In this document: in pieces, positions 1-14,400 of the stretch
How the letters are laid out: each line of letters begins with the position of its first letter
Position numbering within the stretch: position 1 is the first letter of the stretch
Origin: Glandiceps talaboti
Taxonomy: Eukaryota; Hemichordata; Enteropneusta; Spengelidae
Assembly (NCBI RefSeq): GCF_964340395.1
Contig: NC_135571.1
Coordinates: 9,703,940 to 9,767,939, forward strand
DNA length: 64,000 bases
Direction of reading: 5' to 3'
The notes under the pieces: model-generated
The model's database searches: none
Told to the model about the DNA's origin: nothing
What the model saw: the letters and a program-made list of their open reading frames with translations, nothing else
Position numbers and translations under genes: made by a program

Positions 1-115
1 CTTGTGGTCGGGGTCTGAAATTATCTTGTGTGCAAGATCTTTCTCTGCTCTGGACATAAACTTGAGAAGTAGTTCCTTGTAGTTAACTTTGCCATCATTA
101 GTACGAACACCACAT
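1..115 (-). CDS. Exon 10: EF-hand, truncated by the window edge
   Basis: The acceptor TTTTTGTAG is followed by a phase-2 continuation CGVRTNDGKVNYKELLLKFM. The T-N-D-G-K-V-N-Y-K-E loop is the partner hand of exon 9. The reading frame is open to base 1. Confidence 0.65.
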
Positions 116-3100
116 CTACAAAAAGAACATCAAATAATGTTTTATTTCATGAGAATGAATGTTCATAGACTCTGGCTTCATAGTATCAAATGAACACCCC
201 ATGGTCATCACCCCTGACGATGATGATGTCTGAAAATTTGGAAGTTGATTCCAAGAAATCGTTTCACTCTGTGAGTCGAATTTTATTTCATTTATTTATA
301 CCGATACAGTTTAAGATAGATTACTGTATATGCAAACTTCCCACAAAAAGGTAAAAAAAATATTTCCTGAGGTAACAAAATAATCCACACAATAGAGTTA
401 CGTATAATAGTGTCCATATAACCTTCACTGATTGGCTTATATGTGATATGTGGTATGGACTTTTGACCCAAAATGACCTCAATTTACATTTAGGGCACTA
501 TTCATCATATTATTGTAAAGTGTTTTGAGCACAGAGTGGGGAAGTGCTATATACAAGCTAACATTATTATCATTAATATTCATGTTCTATTCCCTAGGGT
601 AATATTCATGTAGCATGAAAGACTTATCAGAGATTAGCTTTGACTATGGAAAGAATATGTGATTGAGAATGTGATGTGTTATAAAACACTTATTGCCTTG
701 CCGAATTCGGGCACTAGTCGACATCATATTACCCCTCATGCTGTTATGCAGCAACTATTTCCCTCAGCTTTCAGCCTTGGGAATAGTTGCTACATAAGTC
801 TCATAGTAACAGATGTCTACTAATGCCCTCATAGCCAGGCAATAAGTGTATAATATGGAAATTCACTCATTACATAGTTGACTAATAACACTGATAACCA
901 GGAATCTTTCAGTTATTCAGTCTAGTTACTCTCTCCTTCAATTCTCAATCTATGAAGCCTACCTTTCTAGGAAGTGTTCACAGTCCAATGCTGTCATGGG
1001 GAAGTCATATTCTACCATCACCTTACGGAAATCAGGTCGTGAAACCATACCGATACCTTCATGGTCAAAATGTTCCAATCCCATCCGTAATGCATGGAAG
1101 TTGTGTTCAAACTGGTCAATCAAAAAATAAAGAAGGGTGGGTGTGTTTTAAAATATTTGAAAGTTTTCTGAACTCAAGTGGTATATGAAGGATTTAACAA
1201 TGTCTCTTGACAGCATGTGGTAAACAGGCTAAAATAACTGATCAAGAGGTTAATAAAATTTCTGACTGAGGACACACCAAATTTTGCTGTAATACACTAT
1301 AACTAACACCAAACTATCATATCCCTCACTTCTGGTCTAAAAGATGTCTATGAACAGCACTCCTAGTGGCCAAACTATGCAATCTTTTGTTTTTCAGATA
1401 AGTTGATGTTTGGGTCAAAATTTCAAGACTTACCTTGCGAGTTAAATAAGTGACAACATCTACAGATGGCGGTCTGAATGTTGGATCAGGTATAGATAAT
1501 AGTTGATGTTCAACTTCTTCTCTTGGCGTCTCCTCTACATTATCAACAGCTTCATCAGGATCTTCAGGAATATTTGGCTGAAAATGAAAGTAAAATGTTT
1601 ACAGATTTGGGACGGAATCTCTAAATCTCTAAAAACTAAAGTGAATAACAAAATATGTTTCACAGTTTCAGATGAAAGATACTAGTATACGCACATAATT
1701 GTTTACCATGCACAAACCAAGTTATTGTCTTTGAACAGAAAATATGGATTATATACCCTGGCCGTCCTACAACCCAGGTCTTCATAACCGGTTTTGCAGT
1801 GATCAAAATATGAATCAACGCATTCCAAAATAGCCATTATTTTTCTTGACTTTTTCCCATATTATGATTCAGGAGGTATAATTATTTTACTCCACAATAT
1901 GTTTTCTTCACTCAGCTGCCCTGTGTCATTAGTCCTTTACCGACTTGTAGTGACAAGGCCCCCTAGGTCACTCATATTTTCATCAGCTGAGCGAAGAAAG
2001 GGTTTGTCACTAGTCCTTTACCAACATGTAGTGACAAGGCCCCCTAGGTCACTCATATTTTCATCAGCTGAGTGAAGGAAGGGTTTGTCACTAGTCCTTT
2101 ACTGACATGTAGTGACAAGGCCCCCTAGGTCCCTCATATTTTCATCAGCTGAGCAAAGGAAGGGTTTGTCACTAGTCCTTTACCGACTTGTAGTGAAAAG
2201 ACCCCCTAGGTTACTCATAATTTCACCAGCTGACCGAAGAAATATATTGGGTTATAATATCTGTTTCGACTTACCACCCATGATGTTTTAGGATATCTTC
2301 TACTGGTATTTTTTCCATGTCTACCTGGACTAACAATTCGTACATGTGGATGGCCATGACCATCCAAACCAATTTGCTTAAAGAAATAACTACTAGAAAT
2401 AGCACCAGCACCCTGTAAATCATATCTGAAGAGGAAAAACAGGAAAGAATTAAAATGTGGATTTTAAAAAGTACTTATCTGATATAATATAAACAAATTA
2501 ATTAAAGGGTATCTTTGCTATGGGCTATTGTATCATGGTACATTCTATAGTCACGCTGGTTTGGTAGTAACATTGCATCACCTACTTGAAACTGTATAGT
2601 CACTCTGCTTTGGTAGTAAAAAACACTGACCCAAATTGCATATTTTACAAATACAAACAAAATATAAATGGTTACAGCAAACAGAGAGATAAAGGAAGAA
2701 AAATTACATAGATGAATGACTCTTAAATAATTGAATACATTCTTTTCTTAACTTGAATAATTTGTACACAAAAACTGCTAGACTGTAAGATATGCCATGG
2801 TGTTCAGCCCCATCAGGCTTCTCAGCGATGAGTGCTGGCTGATAGCGAATATTTTACAGACTAAAAAATTGCCAAGTTGATTATCACAGAGGTCTTTAGC
2901 ATGACATGAGAGAATCTTATTTGTCTATCGTAGGCTATTCGATGATTTTAGTAAATATTTTCCCCTTAGATTGTGGTACAGATGACAAAATGAAATGAAA
3001 ATAATGAAATTCATCCTGAATATATGTTGTCATACAAATTGTGTATAAAAACATAAAATAGTATTATGGGATGCATACTGAATTAAATGATTTGAGAGTC

Positions 3101-5367
3101 ATGATTGCTGAATAGTAAAGGGGCCGGTGCTAAATCTACAAGATCAAGTAAACCTCGATGTCGCCATTTGTTTCCGAATGGCTACTTCTTTAGGTAAGAT
3201 TTCAACCACAAATTTATGCCTAAATTAACCAAGCTCTATAACTTTGGAACCAGGTAGGACAGAGGTTCTTACATGAAGGATTTGATCGAACGCACTTATG
3301 GAGACTGGAATGCATTGTATGGTCCACTGGAAGAATTTAGAAAGGGACAGTGTGCCTTAATGGGTCTGTGCCAGGGTAGTAAAATACACAGAGCAACATT
3401 CACTGTGAAAGGCACTTAAATATGAATCAGTCTTATCACTATCATTAGTATAAATGGAGATTTATTTGGGACAATTTTTTCACACATACATACAAATATA
3501 TATGTAAAAGATTCATTTGGTATATTTACCTGGTCCAGAGTTTTTCCATCTCCTCCTCATCAAGTTGAATACCGATACTAGCAACACATTCCCTGAGTTG
3601 TGGTGGTACAATCATTCCATCAGGTTCAAAACATACAGAAGGAAGATGATTACGGGCATGGAAACTCCTACAAACAAAAATAAATAAATTCACAACACTG
3701 TTTTTGTTTCCAATCTATTGTGATAAATAATGGAAACCCTGAAGACAAACAGAAATAAGTAATTTCAAATAGGCCTTTCCAAAATTTGCCATGGTGGCGC
3801 TCTACTTCCTGTCTGTGTGTACCTTGGGGGTATACATGGTATAGGTTACTTGGTTAATCATAGAGCACTGCTACTTTCCTCAATGTCTGAACAATATGAA
3901 AAACATTCCTGATGTACACTTCTACAGAATACCAAGGGACAAAGCTCTTAAGAAACGTTACAATGAGGTGATGATACCCCCAATTTGAGCGAGGGCCCTG
4001 TATTCTCATTTTCCTGTTTGCAGTCTGCAATGGCCAATTGTAGGCATTTCCTATTAACTATGGGGACTAAAATATGACTGCATTCGGATTAAAATCTCAA
4101 GCAGAAGGTTCAATTTGATTTATATACCATCATGTCTGTGTTCCCATCCATTAAAGGGGGAGCACCATGCCAGGAAATGAAGACATTTCAACAAACTATG
4201 GTTTTGGAGAGTCATTTCATGATTTTACATCACCTACAATTACTTGTGATTTCAGAGAAACAACAAGTTGATCGTGTGCCTGTTTAGGGTATCTTTGCTA
4301 TGGGCTATTGCATCATGGTACATTCTATAGTCACTCTGGTTTGGTAGTAACATTGTATCACCTACAATTGAAACTGTATAGTACGTCACTTTGCTTTGGT
4401 AGTAAAAAACATCATATCACCTATTTGAAACTCTACAGTCACACTGGTTAGGTAGTAACTTACCCTTCTTGAACCTTCTGTTTGAGTAATGCTATGGCAA
4501 ATGTAGCACTAGCATAATCTCTCTGTGCTTCACGTAAAACATATCTGTCTCGTAAATTTTCTTCAGGGTGGAGTTTCTTTTTCTCAGCAGACAACTGTTT
4601 CTTGGCAACAGGACTTAACCATTCTCTTTGTACAGTCTGTGTGTACGAGAAAAAGATATTGTGGTTTAAGTTAAAGTAATTTAGTTTTGGCCTGACAAAA
4701 TTGGAGTTTAACATACAGATATACATTGTATATATATGTAAGTGTGGGATGCATCATGCATGGGTTGGGAGTATCTGTACCTGTATCTGTGTGTGTCAGT
4801 ATCTGTATAAGTATCTGTATCTTTACCAGTATCTGTATTTCTACCTGTACATGTGTGTTTGTGTATCTGTACCTGTACCAGTATCTGTGTTATTGTATCT
4901 GTACCAGTATCTGTACCTGTCTGTTTATGTGTGTGTGTGTCTATATCTGTATCTGTATCTGTATCTGTATCTGTATCTGTATCTGTATCTGTACCTGTCT
5001 GTATTTGATTCCGTATCTGTATCTGTATCTGTATCTGTATCTGTATCTGTATCTGTATCTGCCGCTCTCTCTATCTGTATCTGTAGAATACTGTGTAAAC
5101 CCTCCAAAACCAGTTTATCAGATACACAGATACACAAACACTGATGGTGGATAGCAACTCAGTAATACTAACAGTTGTACCTTACCTCATTGTCTCTAAA
5201 TCTTCCAACAAAATCATCAAAGGAAATGAACTCAAGTTTATCCAGACCAATCCTACAGGAAACAAAACAGTATAACTCTGTCAAAATATATGTAAGAATT
5301 TGTGAATATATACTGTAGTCTTATTACAGGATGCAATGTACACTCATACACGCACACACACACACAC

Positions 5368-5435
<68 letters not shown>

Positions 5436-5436
5436 G

Positions 5437-5474
<38 letters not shown>

Positions 5475-8400
5475 ATCAGAGGGGACATCATCTCAAATCT
5501 AAGGTGTGGAGTAAATCACAATATTTTCACAATAAACTGCCATACAATGTTCATGTACAGGTGACATCATTACAGCCAGTGTATGGAACTCAAAAATGTT
5601 GTCAAATTCAAATGTTAGTATGTAGTACATGTACAATACAAAATGAAAACACAGCCAAACTAAAGAATACACTGTCAGTCTTATATTCACTGTATATATT
5701 ATTTCTGAGGTACAAACATTGCAGCAGCAGGACAAACTTTCCTAACCTTGACACCATTTTTTAGTTGGCAGGTCAACAGATTGTTGATACATGTAGGTGC
5801 TTATTGTGGCCTTACGTGTACTTTTGTACAGTAAGTTTAAGTGGTGGTTGGTAAATATTTTGGGTCAATGAAAATTCACCAAGATACTTGAACTTTAACT
5901 TCTGATAAATTTTGATAATATGGTCTTAACAAGGCCTCATTTTTGTTCAGTAACGAGTTATGTTATGTGGTCAGTTATCAAGTTGGTGATGATATTTTGG
6001 TCACTGAAAATGTTGTGAAAAATTCCCCTCGATGAAACTAAACTTAATCTACTGAAAGACTATATAATTCATTTTTTTCAAGTTGGTGAATATTTTTTGG
6101 CCACTGTACATGTCACTATTATCAAAATCTACATCTATTAAAATCTGACAATGGTTGGAATTTATGAGTACAAAGTATTACAGTTCTTATCATTCAGTAT
6201 CATCCTTGACATTTCAAATAATAAGTCTTTGAGAAAAGGCATAGGTAAGATTAGACTCTGTCACAGTCCTTGGAGCTTCGCTTTACTAAAATCAAAGCTA
6301 AACGAATTATTTTGTATGTACTGATACCAGCTAAATAACCGTACTCGAATATCCTTGTACTGTGCGCCCTCATCGACCATGATAATGATAACCATTCGTT
6401 GACGTGTGATCGCGATGCTTCGTGTTATTGCGAAAATACAGAGTGTCGCAGTCACACATCAACGAACAGATATCTCTAGGTCGTTGATGAGGGCGCACAG
6501 TACAAGGTTATTTGAGTAAAATCATCGAGTACGTTATGTAGATGGTATCGGTACATACATAATAATTCATTTAGCGTCAATTTTAATAAAGCGAAGCTCC
6601 GAGGACTGTGAGAGAGTCTCAGGTAAGATAAACGTGGGCCATGTGCTGATGAATACCTGTGTACGTACATAGTATAACATTCTATTTTTTAGTAGACTGT
6701 ACACAGGTAGTAGTTGGGTAGTTAACCCACATTTATCTTAGCCTGTACCTTGTGTCAAAGAATTGGTATTCAAAACATCAAGGATTACACTTGTTGATAA
6801 GGACTGTATTACTTGTTACTTTTTGCACTCCTGTTTATCACAGTACCAGAAATGTCTACAGCGATTTTCTCAATACTGTGCAGCTTTCTGTTTTGATACA
6901 ACCATGCAGAAACCAATAAGAAACTGGACATGCTACACTTTAAGATAGCAAGATTGAATGAGTACAGTTTCTTGCTACATTTTGTCTAAGTGAAATGAAC
7001 TACACATGCCACACAGACATCAAATGAACACCACAAAGGACCTTTTTCTGCACCCTTCATTGGGTGTTTGATAAAACATTGGCACTCGAATGTCTGCATA
7101 GAGTTGCAATACATTGAAATGGTTTATTTCATTTCGACTAAATGTAGTAAAAAATGTAATCTTGCTATTGAAGTGACATGGCATACAGAGTTTCTTGTTG
7201 GTTCCTGCGTGGTTGTATCAAACAGAAAAGCTGCATGGTATTGTGAAATACACTGCACTTCCATAATGATACAAGTTTTATCTGCATTATTGTCCTTACC
7301 TCTCAAGAAGTTTTTGCTGTTGCTCTGGTGTAAGATAACCACACAGGTGATATAGAATTCTTGACAGGGCTATTCTTGCGACAACACCTTTACCTTGTGG
7401 ATCGTTAGCTTTAAAGAGATGTCGTAGTCCAAAATAACCAGTCGTCAATCTTTCTCTCACAAGTTCATACAACTAGAACAAAATCAAACAGAAAAGAAAA
7501 TGTAAGATGTAACTCTTAAGGCCAAATTACATCAGGCAACTTGATGAGCAATGCATTACTTGTATGTAATTCGTCACATGTGATGAATTGTTTCGTATAT
7601 GTACAAGTACATATAGTATCGCAGGCTCTTGCAGTGTTGCTAGGTGCGTTGCATGGAATCTGACCTTTTCTGTAATTTGTCGCAAGTTGTTTCTCAAATT
7701 GACTAGTGCATTGCTCTATGTAACCATATTGTCACATTGAAGACAGTACTTGTACTAACCTTTGACTTGTGCTAATGTATAAAAATGACGTTCAATGTTA
7801 TTGCCACCATATTTTTATTGTAAACATTCTAATTCAGTAAGTTACATACAATTATACACTGTAAGATACATTGTGTTGTACCGCCCTCATCGGCCTGATC
7901 AGTTAACCGATTTGTGAGGGCATACATTACAGACTAATACAATTACTGTCATGCTGTATATGGATACTGTATCAGTTTTATGCAAATAATATGCTAATGA
8001 TATGTAAATCAGCATATTTGCTTCATCTGTGGACATACAGACTAATACAATTACTGTCATGCTGTATATGGATACTGTATCAGTTTTATGCAAATAATAT
8101 GCTAATGATATGTAAATCAGCACATTTGCTTCATCTGTGGACATTCTAAGCTAGCACACCAAGAATTACAGTGTCTTTATAGAAATTCCATTTATCCTAT
8201 GCTAGGTAGTAATTCACACACATCTTAACTCTTTTGATAACATAATGAAAATACATAAATCTCATGTTACACTACCTAAACAATGAAATGTCTGTTAAAT
8301 TGACTGGTTGCTAACTACATAAATATTTAGTTATTAAATATTTGAACATGGTATATGTACTAGTACAAAAAGTAGGTACATGAATCAGTGATCTCACTGA

Positions 8401-11400
8401 ACGAAGTAACACAGATGCCAAACCTCCTTGGTATTTCCGAGTACCTTCTTCATGAAATGAAAATCATATAGTCATGCACTCTATAAGTAACTTCATTGTA
8501 TTCAAAAATTGAATCAAAATATCACTATATCCTAGATATTCCTTTCCTCAGCCCGGTATATAACTTACAAAACACAGGTGTTATTAGTACCAAAGCCCTA
8601 TTGTGATTCGGCCTAAAAAAATAATTGTTTGGTTCCAGTTACCCAACCCCACCTAGTTTATCACTGCTGACCCTCAACGTTTTTTTTTACATATTCGAGT
8701 AAAAAAAATCATGAAAATTGTGTGAAGTCTCGCTAGAAATAGTGTACATGTAAACTGACATCATCTTAAAAAGACAATATAAAACTGTTCTTCCAATCTG
8801 TAATGACTGTACATGTGATAGGAAGAAACCAATAATACAGAGAGACCAAATGGAAAATACATACCTACCTGAACTAGACACTCACAACTAAAAAATATAA
8901 ATAAATAAAATAAAAAATCTACCTATTCCACCTATTCTAAAATTGAGCGTAATCTGAACCACACAATTTTTTTTAATTATGCCTTAATGTACAAAAAATG
9001 TAGCTGTACAGCAACTACATGTACATTGTACCTTATCCCTAATTATCTAGTTATTGTACCATGTTTACAGTTTTAATCCTTTCTTTGTTTCACTAATCTC
9101 TTTCAATAAATTCATTGCTGTGTGTTTTGTCACACTGTACCCAATTCATTGCTGTGTGTTTTGTCACACTGTACCCATCATTGATTGATGACTTCAAACT
9201 AATCGATTTGTCTCTCAGAATCTCAATTTACACAGCACTGTAATTGTTCGACAGGTTGTACATGGATAAAAGTACATGATCGTTTAGTCGGCTTCCATAC
9301 TGTCCAGGGTTAAAAACAGTGTGCCCTCTAAGCCAATCGATGCACCATTGACACACACAATTTCTAGTGATGGACCAAAATTTGGTGTTCCCCTATCTCT
9401 TACTACATGTATGTGGTGACCAGTGTGCCCTCTAAGCCAATACCAAAATTTGGTGTTCCCCTATCTCTTACTATGTGGTCACTCACAAGAAATGACAGTT
9501 TTTCTCATTTTGACTCACATCAAAATTTGGCTATCATTAGAGGGCACACTGGTTAAAAATATACTTTTTAAGTCAGTGGTCCATTTTTAATTGGTTGTTC
9601 AAAGGAAAATGTGGTCCATCCTACCTCCATAGTGGTCCATACTAGCTCAGACCACTTCTTTTAATAGTCTGAGATACTAGTGAGTAATTTGTAAATGCTG
9701 TAAACTTCAGGATATCTGATTTCCCTTACAAATATCCTTTATTTCTTGCATTAATTTAAAATGTTAACCTTTTTAGAACTTTCCTAATGTCTGATTTAAT
9801 AGTTTTTTGCTCTTCAATAATATTTTATATATAGTTTATAATTTGTCTGATTATCAGTGTATGGAATTCTTTGAAAAGCTGTTTGATTTTTTTACCCTCC
9901 AAAAATAATTAGTGGTCAAAATGGACCACTGAAAATTGAATGTGGTGATCCAATACAGAAATTCAGTGGTCTATTGATGTATGACCACTTCTAATTTTAA
10001 ACCCTGTAGACATGCATGCACACATGGATGCATGCACACACGGTTCTACTAAGTTACCTGTACATGTATCCCCAGAAACATTTTTGAACTTCAAATTATT
10101 TGGAAGTTTGTGATATATATTGTTATACAATTTGAAATAACTACATGTAAGTTCCTCTGAATCAACAGGGATGCTAGCCCTCATGTCAGCGATTTATATG
10201 TTCTTTCTGAAAAAAAAAAAAATTCTTTCTGAACACATGCATGGAAGGACACTTTGCCCTCTTCTACGCATTCATTGATGTATTTTCCATATTTCTATTG
10301 CAATTTGTATTCAGTACTTGTAGGTGAATCAGTTAAGTGATTCTGATTCTGATGTTAATTTCCTGTCTCATGAATACAAGATAATTCCGCAATGCTCAAA
10401 GGAGCTACATTTCCCTACAATACAAAAATGTACATCCTTTGACATACACCCTTTGAACATTACAAAATCCCAACAAAATTACCTGCAAAAGTATCACCAT
10501 TATAGGGAGTAAAGGCAGTAAATAGAACAGCCACTTGAAACTTTAGTTTAGGTGCATAGCAACTAGTGATGATAAGGTATCGAATCAGGAAGCTAGCTAT
10601 TGTTGACCATAGTTACAATCAGGAAATATAACAAAATAGAGTATTTCGACAGGAAAAATGCTAAATTTTCTTGTGGTGAAAATAAACGGGTTTAATGTAC
10701 AGAGTATGCATCAGTGAACATGTATATATTGAGATCTACAGCCAGACATCCAATATTTATTAAATTCAATGACATGTACACTATATGTGTATATTGATTT
10801 ACGCATTGTTATGCCTTTTAAGTGAATACTGAATAATTTAGTTTGTCATCTTAGACTTCCTATATTAAATGTTGAATACCGGTACTGTAAGCAGTAACAG
10901 TGTAAACATTATAAATAGACCATGACTACCTAACCATGACTGTGTTGATGTTTCCAGGTAGATTCCAATAATTTAATGACACCGGATACTGTCATTTTCC
11001 CAAATAGAGGTAAATATTAACACATACAGAAAACTGTAAATTGAAATCAAGCAACAAATATTGGACTGGTTTAATATTTATTTGGTGCATTCAAAATTTT
11101 TATAAGAGAAAGGAGATCTGATAAAATTCAAAAGAACCCCAGTAAAATACTTATCTAACTTGGGTAAATTTTACCTACTAATGATTTTATGTTACATTTA
11201 TGAAAACAACATATATCATTAAAAATAAAGCAACAAAAGAATATATATTGGTCTGGTTGACTTTGAAATCACCTGATGGCATAAATTCCATATTTTCTGT
11301 TTGTTTGTTTGTTTGTTTGTTTGTTTGTTTGTTTGTTTGTTAATTTGTTTGTTTGTCTGTTTGAATATTAATAACTTGGTTTGCCCATGGTATAATGGTT

Positions 11401-14400
11401 GGATACTCAGTCAATATACAATGTACACTGCAAAACATCATTTGCAAATCAACAGCCATTAAATTGACTCCCACAGGGCATACAAATGATTTATGAGATC
11501 TACAGTCTACAGAAAAACTTTAAAAGGATCTTGTAACTCACATGTAGTTAAAGGCCAATGTTTCAATCCCAGGTTCTCACATTAATATTACTGTTATCTT
11601 GTCAGTGAAGCCTTAAGGATTACATAGGATTATTCTTTTGTTTGGGACAAACTTTTCTAAATTTTGACCAGATAATTGTGGTGTTTTTAGAGCTTAAGTT
11701 GATAATACTAATCTTAACTGGGGCATTAAACCCATGCTTAAAGGCCAATGTTTCAATCCCAGGTTTTCATATTAGTGTTATCATATCAGTGAGCCATTAG
11801 GTTTATATAAAATTATCAATTTGCTTGGGATAAACTTTTACTAGACTATGCTATTCACTCTGTCTGACAACTCTTTTGTATACAGAAATTTTAATCCTAA
11901 CCCAAACAGGACTTTGAACAATGCCATAAAATAAGCAGGCAACTATGAAAACTGAATCTCTATACTGTAATCTAAAAGTAGTGCTATAAATGGAATTTTA
12001 GAAATAATTTTTGTTTATTTTTAATTGCATATCTATAAAACTTGCTACACAATGTAATAAAAACCCATTAAAGTATCTCACATATTTATATATTGATAAA
12101 TGATTACACAGTATTGCCCATTCATTTATACTGTTTACATACATGGAAACCAGTGTATACAGTACCATCAATAACTAATACTGTGTATTTTTAAATATAC
12201 AGATGTATGTACACACCTAGAAAATAGACATGTAGGTAATTCACAGAATTAGGTTTGAGCTAGCCTGTCTACATCGCAGTGAGTCTGTGATTTTAGTTTG
12301 TTTCTTACATGTACTAACTGCTTGTAATATTATCAACATAAACCCATTAATTTAGCCACAATCCCAGCAGCCATTATCCGAATGCCTGTTTCTAGAAATT
12401 TATATAATATTAGCCTATATGTAAATTATGTCAATGTTAACTGTGTGAGTACTAGTAGTGGGTACATTTATATAATGACTTCATTTTAGACTTCATTTCA
12501 TACATGTATAAGAAATTAGGCTGACATACATTTACATGTACAGGTAGTGTTACCACTATCCATTGCAACCAACAGTGTGCCCTCTAAGCCAATTTGACGC
12601 GCCATTGACGCACACAATTTCTAGTGACACACCAAAATTTGGTGTTCCCCTAACTCTTACTATGTGGTGACCAGTGTGCCCTCTAAGCCAATTTGACATG
12701 CCATTGATGCACACAATTTCGAGTGACGCACCAAAATTTGGTGTTGCCCTATCTCTTACTATGTCTTTCATATATCTGTGTACAATTTGGTGATCTTCTT
12801 GTACAACAAATATATGTCTGCCCAGGATGTATGCATATAGAGGTTGGGGCAAGTTGACCTCTACAGTTCACAGTCAACAAAACATGGCCAGGTATTAAAC
12901 ACAGCCCCCATATTATGCTAGCAGCAAGGCTAATATTAAGAACTCAACTACGCGTTAAGATGTCATTCTTTATTCATTGTGAACATATTGATTTTGTGTA
13001 GTGACCTGAGGAGACACTGAGACAGGTGGACTAGGCAGTTTGTTTACCTTGGTTACCCAGGCAACCACTGTAATGTGCCAGTTAATAATAGCAGTGCTTA
13101 TAAATGTGTTATGAGTTTGTATAGTCAGTTTGACCTTTCATCCCTACCTATAACAATCAAAGGAATGAGGCTGACGGTTAAATCTACATGTACAAAATAC
13201 TAGTATATATATTGTCCACTGTACATAATGACCAAAAATGTTGGTTGATAAAGTAATTGACAAAACACTTTGAACTGCTTGTGTGTTATAACCTTAGTAA
13301 ATACATACTGTATATATTCGGCTATCATAACTACAGTGAATACTTTGTTCCATCATCATACATTTGCCAAATACTAGAATATATGTCATATATATACAGA
13401 CTATCTTTAATACTTAATAGTTTGTTCCACCATATTTGTTCTATTTGAAAAATTTAACTCCTCCTAATTTCAAGCCCTACAGTTTCACTGTGCTACCGAT
13501 TTAATTAATCCTGTTGCAAAGGCTGAATAACATTTTCTGTGTATTTATAAGAGAAGCTGTGCCACTAAATATACATGTGTAGGTTTGTTTTGTTTACTAC
13601 AAAAACAACTGGATAGAGCATATTGTTCAGAATTTACATGACAAACAAAGAACAAGATATTCTAGTACAATTATGGGGTAGATATCGGTACATGTATACA
13701 AATCAGTTAATACTAATAGGGATGCTCCCTAGGATTGGTGAGAGTCTAACCTGCAATGTGCTATACATGTAGGAGTATATTTTATTTTACAGATTCTTAC
13801 CTCATCAGGCCTGTAACAATTCCTTGGCATGATGAAGGACTGGTGAAAGAGTCTAACCTGCAATGTGTTATATATAGTTGTATTTTTTTTTTTTACAGAT
13901 TCTTACCTCATCAGGGCCGTAACGATTCCTTGGTATGATGTCTAAGTTGTTTCCAGCACTTTTGGCTCTTTTATCTCCAGGTTTTTGTAAATAAACTGAA
14001 AACAAAAACAGAAGGATGTTAGTTTATTGGTGTAGTAGTCAGTAACATTTATCAGGAAAACAATCCAATCTTATTTGCCACAATTAATTAAATCTAAATA
14101 ATATGATAACTAGGCAAAACCCATAGCTTGCGCAGGGTAGATTCATTTGTGATCGGCTGCCTCACGATGATATTGTAGACATGAGCGCCCTCCTCATGGA
14201 GAATGCGCATAGGATATAGAATGTGCATGTCTAAGTCATTGCACCGCAATGCATCCTTCGGTAAAACCCACCAAAAACACATTGCATAGTACACAGAATG
14301 TGCATGCATATTAGTCATTAGCTATTAATTAAATCTAGAAATTAATTAAATCCAGAAATAGAAATTAAAATACCTAAACCAATTAAATGATAGAAGAAAT

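Noticed and set aside
4925-5137. Telomere-like hexamers
   Set aside because: The unit is ATCTGT, not TTAGGG or TTAGG, and it lies inside an intron.
4701-5154. Open frames of Tyr/Leu/Val/Ser repeats
   Set aside because: They are translations of the (ATCTGT)n microsatellite and are open in several frames at once.
14100-14325. tRNA-derived SINE
   Set aside because: No convincing A and B boxes, no poly(A) or simple-repeat tail and no clear target duplication.
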